Of a stretch of 64,000 nucleotides of DNA, positions 11,251 through 20,403 are shown one piece after another. A program made the position numbers and the translations under genes. How positions within the stretch are numbered: position 1 is the first letter of the stretch; every line of letters starts with the position of its first letter. Below the pieces are notes generated by a model. The model made no database searches, was not told the origin of the DNA, and saw only the letters and a program-made list of their open reading frames with translations. The DNA comes from Tritrichomonas musculus (taxonomy: Eukaryota > Parabasalia > Tritrichomonadida > Tritrichomonadidae). Where the stretch lies: NCBI GenBank assembly GCA_039105265.1, contig JAPFFF010000011.1, positions 868,001 through 932,000 of the forward strand. Direction: 5' to 3'.

Positions 11251-12632
11251 CCATCATCATCATCATCATTTTCTTCTTCTTCTCTGCCATCATCTTCATC
11301 ATCATCTTCTTCTTTTCTGTCATCATCATCATCTTCTTCTTCTTCTCTGTCATCATCATCATCATCTTCTTCTTCTTCTCTGTCATCATCTTCATCATCA
11401 TCTTCTTCTTCTTCTTCTCTGTCATCTTCATCATCTTCTTTTTCTTCTCTATCATCATCTTCATCATTTTCTTCTTTTTCTTTTCTGTCATCATCATCAT
11501 CATCATCATCATTTTCTTCTTCTTCTCTGCCATCATCTTCATCATCTTCTTCTTTTTCTTCTCTGTCATCATCATCATCATCATTTTCTTCTTCTTCTCT
11601 GCCATCATCTTCATCATCATCTTCTTCTTCTTTTCTGTCATCATCATCATCTTCTTCTTCTTCTCTGTCATCATCTTCATCATTTTCTTCTTTTTCTTTT
11701 CTGTCATCATCATCATCTTCTTCTTCTTTTCTGTCATCATCATCATCTTCTTCTTCTTTTCTGTCATCATCTTCATCATTTTCTTCTTCTTCTCTGTCAT
11801 CATCTTCATCTTCTTCTTCTTCTTTTCTGTCATCATCATCATCTTCTTCTTCTTCTTTTCTGCCATCATTTTCATCATCTTCTTTTTCTTCTCTGTCATC
11901 ATCATCATCATCATCTTCTTCTTCTTTTTCTTCTCTGTCATCATCATCATCATCATTTTCTTCTTCTTCTCTGCCATCATCTTCATCATCATCTTCTTCT
12001 TCTTTTCTGTCATCATCATCATCTTCTTCTTCTTCTCTGTCATCATCTTCATCATTTTCTTCTTTTTCTTTTCTGTCATCATCATCATCTTCTTCTTCTT
12101 TTCTGTCATCATCATCATCTTCTTCTTCTTTTCTGTCATCATCATCTTCTTCTTCTTCTTTTCTGTCATCATCATCATCTTCTTCTTCTTTTCTGTCATC
12201 ATCTTCATCATTTTCTTCTTCTTCTCTGTCATCATCTTCATCTTCTTCTTCTTCTTTTCTGTCATCATCATCTTCTTCTTCTTCTTCTTTTCTGCCATCA
12301 TTTTCATCATCTTCTTTTTCTTCTCTGTCATCATCATCATCATCATCTTCTTCTTCTTCTTCTTCTCTGTCACCATCATCTTCTTCTTCATCAATTTCTT
12401 CTTTTTCTCTGTCATCATTTTCTTCTTCTTCTCTGTCATCATCATCATCTTCTTCTTCTTCTTCTTTTCTGTCATCATCTTCATCATTTTCTTCTTCTTC
12501 TCTGTCATCATCATAATCTTCTTCTTCTTCTTTTCTGTCATCATCTTCATCATTTTCTTCTTCTTCTCTGTCATCATCATCATCTTCTTCTTCTTCTCTG
12601 TCATCATCATCTTCTTCTTCTTCTTCTTCTTT
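11251..12632 (-). repeat. CTT/ATC polypyrimidine microsatellite, right arm
   Basis: About 1.4 kb of (CTT)n, (ATC)n and TCTGTC/TCTGCC spacers. It is the reverse complement of the left-arm repeat but half as long, so the two tracts have expanded or contracted independently. The open frames across it are period-3 artefacts. Confidence 0.95.
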
Positions 12633-12726
12633 GCCATAATCATTTTTTTATTCTTTCCAAATATATTTAATTTTTGTGCAAACGAAATGATCCATTTGTA
12701 AATATTACTCAAATATAATAATAAAT

Positions 12727-12948
12727 TTGCAAATTACATCATTTTTTTCCACCATCATTTCATTATTCATAATCATTATTTTTATTTCTCTTCATTTTCC
12801 CCTTATTAAATTTGATCACACAATATATTTCATTTTCCTTATCACTTTTCTTTTTTATGAATCTTTAATATATCAATATGATATTTTTATAAAACTCCTA
12901 AAATTTATTGAAAAAATTGAATATTGTAGTAATAAAGCATTTTATTAG
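12727..12948 (+). CDS. Small hydrophobic ORF in MULE right arm (73 aa), doubtful
   Basis: Identical to the 73-codon frame at 6028-6249 by virtue of the inverted arms. It is hydrophobic and AT-biased with no family resemblance. It is listed only because both arms keep it open. Confidence 0.2.
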   Translation: MQITSFFSTIISLFIIIIFISLHFPLIKFDHTIYFIFLITFLFYESLIYQYDIFIKLLKFIEKIEYCSNKAFY

Positions 12949-13841
12949 GTAAAATAAACTAATTTTAGGCATAGACAATTCAAATTATAATCTGAACCAC
13001 ATATTTAAATCAAAAAAAACTTTAAAATTGCAATATTTTGATGAAATACAATAAACAGAATAGCAATTAGTTGGATATTGGCATTTAAAAAATATTTATT
13101 CATTTATTGATACATTTGTAATAATGTTGCACGTTTACATTTTAACAAATTCGTAAAAAATACGTTTATAATTTTTTGGAACAAAAAACTTTAATTTCTC
13201 CTTTAAAAAAAGAGAAAAAGAAATAAAAATAGCATAATTGAAATTAACATTTTATAAAGAATAATTTTATTGCAATTACATTTTTATTTATTACATTTTT
13301 TATTGAATATTATTGAAATATTCAATATTTTTAAACTAGTATATGTAACATCTAATACATATACCATACGTAAAAAACGATGGAGAATAATATTTAAAGA
13401 GATATGGAATCGTATCTGAGTGTGGGAGTCTGAAATCTGATTATTCGATATTAATCACTGATTTGAAAACACAGAGATTCGCGTCTAGGATTAAATACAT
13501 AAAAAACAAAAACGATTGTCTATAATAACCACTAATTTATAAGCATTTTTTGAAGATGTGTTGGATAATTGTAATTTGATATGTCAAATAAAAACCTTGT
13601 TTGGAGGCGAGCTTGCACAGAAATAATCTTTGTCTGATGCCAATCAATATATATTTTTTTGAAGTTTCCTTACTACCAAAGCTGCAGCACTTAACATTTT
13701 TTTAATTTAGAGTGATATGTTTTTCAGAGGAAAAGTGTTACTGAATATTTTTTTAAAAGCAAATTAGTGTTACTGATTTTTTTTTCTCTCTCAAAAAGTG
13801 ATACTTTAAGTGAAAAAAGTTTTTAAAAGTGATACTATCCC

Positions 13842-16800
13842 TGGTCATTATAAAATAAATCATACACATTAAATAACTCCCATCCATGATATTGTATACG
13901 TAAGACATCTGGATGACTAGCAACTAATGCATTTCGTTCTTCTCTTGTCATATCTGCTATGTCTTCTAAGGTATACTGAGTTCCATCAATATCGATAACA
14001 GGAACTTGATTACGTAATGCAATCGTAGTTGATGCCGTATTTGTCATTGTAGTCTGTGGTACTGTAATATCTGTTCGAATCTCATCTGTTTCATCTGTGA
14101 CAACCTGTGGCTGAACTTCTCTATGAGTTCTCACTAATGATTGCTCAGTTGTATTTATAGTATTTGTGGTATTGCCATTATTATTATCGGTCATTGTAAT
14201 CGAAGATGAATTAATATTTAATGTTTCAGTCGTATTCGTATCTGGTCTACTTCTAAAGAAATTCAAGACATTAGAACCAAATGTAGCAATTGCATTTCCC
14301 AATTGAGTTAAAGCATGTGTTGTAGAAAGAACAACTTGTGTTGCTGAAAAGGTTCCTATCGCTCCAGCAATAGGATTTTGAATTGTTGTTGTCGTAGGTA
14401 AGAATCTTTGGAATGTCATCTTTTCTGCTTTCAAGTCAACGTCAACCAAAAACTTTCCTTGAAATCCACTGCCTCCATCACCTGGAAATCCACCTCCTCC
14501 ACTTCCACCTGGACCGGGGAATGGGCTTGTTTGATATGTATTGATTCGCAGAGAGTTATTTTCCATGTTTAATGTTGATAGTGCTCCTGCAATTGAAAAA
14601 CCTAATTGAGTTAACGTTAGAATTGTATTTGTAATTGAAAGAACTTTTTGCACACTTGCTACCCATTTATTATATTCTGCCTGCAATCTCATTTGCTCTA
14701 CAAGATTATTAACAGTTTGCTTCAATAATGCGAAATCATATGCTAAAACATCTGAGATTCCACCAATAATATTTAAATCTCTTCTCATTGTCATAATATT
14801 ATCAGCCCATATTATTTTTGATGAATAAATATTATAGTCTGTCGTTATGGTAGTGCATTTTCTAGGGTCTGGCTCTACTTCATAAAATTGTTTTTGTAAT
14901 ATAATGTCAAATGGATTAACTTTAACCTCAAATTCAAAAAATTCTTTCTCTATATATAGTCGAATGTTCTTATGATTAAATCCTTCAATGACTTTAATGG
15001 AATGCCTTTTTTCTCGGTGAGAACGGAATAATTCAAGGCATGGATTACTTCCAAAAGTTATCAGATAACCGGCTTCCACACATTGATTTGGATGACAATC
15101 CCATTTTATTTCAGTAATATTATCATTAATATTTAAATCGACTTTAACATATAGTCCATCTTGTTTACCTAAACCATTTGGAGCTGAAACACCAAGTCTT
15201 ATTTTATCATATTTTATATTGTTAATTGTATATTTTCCAGATGTTGATGTATTATATGATGCTGTAATTCCATCACTAATCTCTGTTCCATCCTTTTTAA
15301 CAACCCTCCAATTTGTTAAATACGGAAATAATATTTCAGTGAAATAAAGTTTTGAATGATCATCAGGCATATCAGGATATACTGTTTCTTTCATCCATTT
15401 TGCTATTTTGTCAGTATGCATGATTATAAATTCTGGGGTACCTAAATTATCTTCCGGATAAGTTGATATTTTTATTGGACACATATTTTGACAGTTATTT
15501 CCTGTCCAATTTTTCCCATCCCATTTCAATTCCCAATATTGTCCAAATAAATAATCTCTAAACTTAAATACCATATTCAATGGTAAATCATAATTCTTAT
15601 CTATATCCCATCTCATGCAATAATAATTGGATTCTTCATATACTTTTGATGGCCTATATAAATATAATTGGTCTGATTCCTTCAATGTAAAGAAATTATT
15701 GCCTCCACTTGATGTTCCACCACTTGGAATAGAATCACAAAGAATTTTACCATTGACTTCTAAATCACTTTTGATAATATATTTACCAAGTAGTGGTTTT
15801 GATTCATCCAATGATGGCTTATCATCTGTTATTTTCACACCATAACATTTTAAGACATCTTCGAATCTATCGAATCCTTTTACAAAATCGGGTATCGCGA
15901 CTGCTGATGAATTTTCTGTTTTGACTTCTTTTGTTTCTTCTTTTGATAATGCCATTGGCTGCGAAGCAGACCCTCGCTGAAGAGCGAGTGGAGATGGTTC
16001 ATTTTTTGGTTCCCAAACCCATTGCCCTTTATCTTCATTCCAAACAATGTCTCCAAAAACTTGATGGAAAGAATTTCGCGCAGTCACCAGGGCTCTTACA
16101 GCAGGGGTGTTTTGTGTTCTCCATCCTTCTATCCATTCCAAATGTTGTGATAATATAACCCATTCTTCATGTTGAATATCCCAGATAAGGTTATTAGGAG
16201 CATCCAATAATTCATCATGTATCCAATCATCATTTTGGAAGTCATATCCGTGTTCTTGCCATTGTGTATCGTATATATTCCAAGCTACATATTGACCCAA
16301 TTCTGCATGATATTCTCTATTAAAGTATAGCATTTCATCTGTTCGCATATTTATATATTCATTCTCTTCAGTAAAGTATACCCATTCTTCATATTCATCG
16401 TTATACCGTAAATGCCCTCTAGTTTCATTTTCAAAGATAGGTATTAATGCATGTTCCATGACGTCGCTTAATCCTTCTCTCCAACCTTCCTCGAAAGGAT
16501 AAGCGAGATTAACCATTACCCATTCATCATGAACAACATCCCACATATAATTAACAGGTACATGAATGTTCCTATTTTGTCTCCATCCTGCAGGTCTATT
16601 CAAATTATCATCTCTTTCTCGCCATTCATCATAGATGATATCCCAAACGTAATCATCGTTAAAACGATAATAATCATGCCCTCGGTCATCAATAGGTCTG
16701 TAAATTGGTATTTGTTGTTCTAGGTTATATTTTTCCATTACTTCTTTGGCGATATCAGGTATTGAATCCTCATATAAAACAACATCATGAATTGAATCTT

Positions 16801-17179
16801 GAAATGACTGTACTCGCTCACCAAGATTCAATCGGTTTATATTTTCGTCAATATTCCCAAAATGACCTTCAAAATGTTTATTTTGATTTATTATGTAGTT
16901 CGTTAGTTCATCAATCTCCTCTTGTGGAATTCCTCCACCACCTCCTCCATCTTGATTACAATTGCATGATTTTATTTTCGAACAATAATCAGCCCAATAA
17001 TTTAATGATGCTATTATATTATTTATGTTCATCTGGATATCATTTAGGAATTGATTTAAACTAACCTTTACTTTTGTACCATCAATATTGTCAACTTTTA
17101 TTGTATGGTCTACTGTTAATGATGTCGAAAATAATTTTAGAGCTGATGCCAACCCATATCCGAGAACACTAGATAACAA
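13842..17179 (-). CDS. Fibre-like protein of Maverick A, proximal portion beside the Mutator-like insertion
   Basis: About 1110 codons open, reading leftward into the fold-back element. The start is uncertain. Residues about 150-390 hold around eight repeats of a W-D-I/V-x-x-D/E-E-W type (VWDIIYDEW, MWDVVHDEW, IWDIQHEEW, VWNEDKGQW). The mid-part shares a LYLYRP..W.ID..YDLP block and an NPFDII..QFYEVEPDP block with the 1184-aa fibre. Glycine-rich hinges are present (an SGGGGFPGDGGSG run and NCNQDGGGGGG). A double-hairpin insert encodes RGSASQP. The architecture suggests a long multi-domain virion fibre. Confidence 0.7.
15959..15990 (+). repeat. GC-rich double-hairpin miniature element, copy 2 (in fibre gene)
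   Basis: Stem CTGC (15959-15962), loop GAA, stem GCAG (15966-15969); spacer ACC; stem CTCGC (15973-15977), loop TGAAGA, stem GCGAG (15984-15988). It has the same layout as the TIR copy, but both stems carry different, mutually compensating bases. It is read in frame within the fibre protein. Confidence 0.65.
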
Positions 17180-17205
17180 TAAATTTTGAATTATTTGGGG
17201 ATAAT

Positions 17206-18024
17206 TTATGTAGTTATCTTTTTGATTTTGCTACCTACCTCTACTACTTCATCTGCTTTCACTTCTTCATCACTATTTTTATATTTATATCCTATTGTCT
17301 TGAGGGTATTGTCTTGAAGATTGTAATGATATTGCTTTGTGCCATTTATAAATTTTTTCCAGTTTGTTTCGTTAAATACATCATATAATATTCTCGTTGT
17401 GTTTTGATTCTTTTTTTCATTCTTTATAATATTCATCAACATATCAGCTAAATTATAAAATGGCTTGTATTTGAGGAAAGGTTCAGTTGGAGAAGGTTTT
17501 GGTGGTGCAGTAGGAGTTTGAACATATTTTACAACTTCACATTGCCCTTTATCTTCATCCAATACTACTTGTTCGTATCCGTCAGCTGCACACATCAATT
17601 CGTTGTACATATCATGGACAGCTTCACAGATTTTTGATTCCGCTTCGATAATGTCATTGAATGTATTAACACATAATTCATCTTTGATAAGCTCTCTGTT
17701 GGACTCTACTTGTTCTGATTTCACTTCCATCAATGTATTTTCTGGCGCTCTATATTCAAGTATTTGTGTAGATTTTTCAGTTATTGGAACGTCGCCGAAT
17801 CCTTCAAGACTGCCTCCATTTTCAATGTAACCATTTACCACTCTTGCATCAACTTCAGCTTTATTGTATAGACAATTAAATTTTGGGTATTCATTTGGTT
17901 TATCATCTTGAGTAATATTTATTTGTTCATTTCCATCTTCATCTTCTCCTGCACATATTTCAAAACCATTTGCTTTAAGTTTAGATGCCACCTTGCTCTT
18001 TGCAGAATATAGTGTCAAAGACAT
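17206..18024 (-). CDS. Fibre-associated protein of Maverick A (272 aa)
   Basis: Complete frame from ATG, 19 bp from the divergent start at 18044. It contains LYNKAEVDAR (about residue 52), a phage tail-fibre-like motif also seen as YTKEEADAKY in the 1184-aa protein. It also has acidic linkers and a Pro-rich hinge (PTAPPKPSPTEP). The C-terminal part is basic. It lies immediately upstream of the large fibre gene in the same direction, which suggests co-expression. It may be a fibre base or connector protein. I do not recognise a named family. Confidence 0.65.
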   Translation of the reverse strand: MSLTLYSAKSKVASKLKANGFEICAGEDEDGNEQINITQDDKPNEYPKFNCLYNKAEVDARVVNGYIENGGSLEGFGDVPITEKSTQILEYRAPENTLMEVKSEQVESNRELIKDELCVNTFNDIIEAESKICEAVHDMYNELMCAADGYEQVVLDEDKGQCEVVKYVQTPTAPPKPSPTEPFLKYKPFYNLADMLMNIIKNEKKNQNTTRILYDVFNETNWKKFINGTKQYHYNLQDNTLKTIGYKYKNSDEEVKADEVVEVGSKIKKITT

Positions 18025-18043
18025 TTTAATCTGAAATTAAATA
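18025..18043. promoter_or_regulatory. Divergent start region of 19 bp
   Basis: Only 19 bp separate the ATG of the leftward 272-aa gene from the ATG of the rightward 251-aa gene. Any 5' leaders and initiators must overlap this AT-rich gap or the coding starts. A TCA-type initiator-like trinucleotide is not obvious within it. Confidence 0.4.
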
Positions 18044-18799
18044 ATGTTGTATTCAGTTCAGAGTCAACCAGAAAATTACAATACTGTGAGAATGAATATT
18101 GATATACCGTGGAAATGTCCTTACGTGAAGTATTATGTTTCATCAATCAATACCAAGGCCAACATACTATTAACTACTGAAGATGATTATTTAATATTTG
18201 AGTCATCTAATGGGGAGATTAGAATTGATTTCAAGGATATGTATGCCTACTCTTTTAACAATTTGGTAAACTATTTGAACACTAACCAAAAAGTTAATAG
18301 TGTGAGCCAACAAATAATTACCTTCAAAAATATTAACAACCGGACAATATCACTGAAGGCAAGTCAAAATATAAAATTTAAGGAAGGTAGTCATAGAGCG
18401 AAATTAATTACAGGATTGTTCAATACTAAATCGGGGCATGTATTTTCAAATGGAGTTGAATGTGAGGTACCAGATTTGCCAATTCTAGATTTTGCTAATA
18501 AATTATATTTGGTATCATTACAGGGAGTTGCAACACATTCATCAATTGGAAAGCAAGAATATACACCATCAATTATTGCAAATATAGATACAATGATAAT
18601 GGACCAGGAGGCATTAATAGTGAATTATGATTTAACTAAACCAATCAAAGTAAAAGTCAACACCGATTCACTAAAGTTATTAGAGATGAGACTAGTTGAT
18701 TTTATGTTCCAGCCAGTAATCTTGAAATCGCCATTGTTCATCACATTAAAGATAAAGCCAGCCACTGAAGCAAACATGTATGACATCATGACAAAATAA
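18044..18799 (+). CDS. Maverick A structural-type protein (251 aa), family not recognised
   Basis: Complete frame from ATG. Alternating hydrophobic beta-type segments run throughout. The C-terminal stretch (LLEMRLVDFMFQPVILKSPL then FITLKIKP) resembles the last strands of the small jelly-roll proteins common in Mavericks, so a minor virion protein is possible. It is the only rightward gene in the left third of A and is followed by a long intergenic region. No catalytic motif is seen. Confidence 0.6.
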   Translation: MLYSVQSQPENYNTVRMNIDIPWKCPYVKYYVSSINTKANILLTTEDDYLIFESSNGEIRIDFKDMYAYSFNNLVNYLNTNQKVNSVSQQIITFKNINNRTISLKASQNIKFKEGSHRAKLITGLFNTKSGHVFSNGVECEVPDLPILDFANKLYLVSLQGVATHSSIGKQEYTPSIIANIDTMIMDQEALIVNYDLTKPIKVKVNTDSLKLLEMRLVDFMFQPVILKSPLFITLKIKPATEANMYDIMTK

Positions 18800-18851
18800 A
18801 TAATGATAAGAAATATATAGTTTAATATGGGAATAGTATTTTTTTCCTTTG

Positions 18852-18960
18852 AGTAGTAATCTTTGAATTTAAGCCCTCCCGCAGGCGCGGCCAAATATCC
18901 ATTCAAAAAGTTCCATCCACCAAAAATTGAGAGGAAAGGCATTCAAAAAGTTCCTTTAAC
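18852..18960 (+). repeat. Internal TIR-like remnant in Maverick A
   Basis: AGTAGT (18852-18857) starts a GC-rich stretch with a CCGC-AGGC-GCGG hairpin. Two ATTCAAAAAGTTCC blocks follow at 18901 and 18941. AGTAGT followed by GC-rich DNA followed by ATTCAAAAAGTT iterations is exactly the order of A's own terminal repeat, and it lies in the same orientation as the left end. I infer an old or duplicated terminus trapped inside the element. Confidence 0.5.
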
Positions 18961-19130
18961 AAAAAAATGTACATGACGAAAAACAAAAAAATATACATGA
19001 CATACCACTTCACCAAAAAATATACTTATCATACCACTTCACCAAAAAATATACTTATCATATTACCAAAAATATACTTATCATATTACCAAAAATATAC
19101 TTATCATACCACTTCACCAAAATCACAATC
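18961..19130. repeat. Short tandem array between convergent genes
   Basis: Five to six copies of ACCAAAAAATATACTTATCAT, some followed by ACCACTTC. The array starts from diverged AAAAAATGTACATGAC units. It is noncoding and lies just inside the TIR-like remnant. Such iterated AT-rich repeats may be replication- or packaging-related, but nothing shows this directly. Confidence 0.65.
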
Positions 19131-19309
19131 ATAGATTGGGCCTTGCTTAAAAGCAAGTCATTTTTTTAATTTGCTTGATGATGAAAGGACACCTGGAATC
19201 AGATTTTTTTACCCATTTTTTAGGTCCAAAATTTCAAGAATCAAATATTTTCAAAATATATTGATGAATATAAAATAGAAAGAAAAAAATAATCTCTAGA
19301 GATTTTCAT

Positions 19310-19980
19310 AAAAAGTGGGATCGTTCCAAAAATTTATGGGATAGAGGAAATTGAAAGAATTCTCAATTATAATTTTTATTTTCAATGGGTTCTCAATTAA
19401 ACTTTTGATAAAGAATTCAAAAAAGTGAAAAAATTTTAGAGATATTTGAGCTGCCCAAGCAATATTTGGGAGGCTCTAGGATAGCATTGGGAGGTCCAAA
19501 GTTGTGATTGGGTTGCCCAAACATACATAGAGCGTCCCTAATACTGTGATAGGGAAGCCCAAAAAACATTTGGGAAGCCCAAAAATATAATAGATTAACC
19601 CAAATACAAAAGATTTTAGAAATAATAACGAACAAAGATTTTAGAAATAATAACGAACAAAGATTTTATTTTGAATATATTTTCAATTTTTGAATGCGTC
19701 CCATTTTTGTGATCCCATTTTTGGTTTCCTCAAACTTCTCAAAATAATATTCTCAAAAAATAATTACAATTATTTTCGCATTCAATTTTTCTATATATCT
19801 TTTTTCAAAAATGGGATCATAAATGGGATCATATAAATAAAGATATTATATGAAATATATATCAAAATAGACATCTAATGAATCAAAAACATGCCAAATT
19901 TATGGTGTTTTTCAACAATCCCATTTCTGTCCCAACGATCCCATTTTCTGTCCCATTTTTTTGGGACGCTAATTTTATAG
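19310..19980. repeat. Noncoding region with dispersed GGGATC/GATCCC and GGGAAGCCC palindromes
   Basis: Between the convergent ends at 18799 and 19988 no gene is seen. The motif ATGGGATC or its inverse GATCCCATTTT occurs about eight times. The central part (19440-19600) holds imperfect palindromes of the type TTGGGAAGCCCAA in at least five versions. Both ends of the region carry GGGATCGTTCC-like sequence in opposite orientation, suggesting a decayed miniature inverted-repeat element. Confidence 0.5.
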
Positions 19981-19987
19981 AAATTTC

Positions 19988-20320
19988 CTAAGATTTTACC
20001 CATGCTTTTGGCGCATGATAAGAAATATATGTTCTAATTATATAAATCATTTCGTTAACATTACCAACAAAATATTCATTACCAATCCATGTTTTTCCAT
20101 CTTTTGTTGTTGCTCTCTCATAATTCTCTTCAAATATAGTTATTAATTCTTTTTCAACTTTTACTGAATCACTAACTGCTTCAACCAAATACACTTCACT
20201 ATCTTTAGGATATTGTCCCATTCTTGTTGCAATTTTATTTGTTCTACCAATTTTATATACAGGTTGATTAGTGTAAGCAAATTCTCTCTCACGAATCAAA
20301 TAGATGTATTCAACAGACAT
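19988..20320 (-). CDS. GIY-YIG-type endonuclease-like protein (T5orf172/MUG113 type, 110 aa)
   Basis: The protein begins EYIYLIREREF and continues PVYKIGRT, R..QYPKDSEVYLVEAV and an E...F.........G.EYF tail. This is the order of the compact GIY-YIG variants found in nucleocytoplasmic large DNA viruses and phages. It is about 110 residues, a single-domain length. It is divergent to the polymerase gene with an 83-bp gap, so the two may share a control region. Likely a DNA nuclease used in replication, repair or homing. The function is inferred from the family. Confidence 0.75.
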   Translation of the reverse strand: MSVEYIYLIREREFAYTNQPVYKIGRTNKIATRMGQYPKDSEVYLVEAVSDSVKVEKELITIFEENYERATTKDGKTWIGNEYFVGNVNEMIYIIRTYISYHAPKAWVKS

Positions 20321-20403
20321 TTCATACCAAGCAAATTATTTTTTCTGTTCAGCTATAATTTTTATAGCGTGATAATTTTTTAGCTTTTTTAATTTCATTG
20401 TAA

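Larger units (their letters stand above)
5135..13841. mobile_element. Mutator-like (MULE) fold-back element, non-autonomous
   Basis: The element starts GGGATAGTATCACTTTT and ends with its reverse complement. It is flanked by a perfect 10-bp direct repeat, TGGTCATTAT (5125-5134 and 13842-13851). Target duplications of 9-11 bp with very long terminal inverted repeats are the hallmark of Mutator-like elements, which are known in Trichomonas. The arms are 4.8 kb (left) and 3.2 kb (right) around a 0.68-kb spacer. They look nearly identical outside the microsatellite. No transposase frame is visible, so it must have been mobilised in trans. It is inserted in a fibre gene of Maverick A and therefore is younger than A. 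Confidence 0.88.
10621..13841 (-). repeat. Right arm of the MULE fold-back element
   Basis: Inverted copy of the left arm. It contains the pyrimidine-strand version of the microsatellite (11251-12632) and the outer AT-rich segment ending in the terminal GATACTATCCC. It lacks the miniature insert found in the left arm. Confidence 0.85.

Noticed and set aside
11132-12712. Leu/His-, Lys/Met- and Ser-rich frames in the right MULE arm
   Set aside because: Same period-3 artefacts as in the left arm, read from the complementary strand.
18961-19130. CRISPR-like array
   Set aside because: Repeats are nearly contiguous, AT-rich, without unique spacers of constant length, in a eukaryote-type context.
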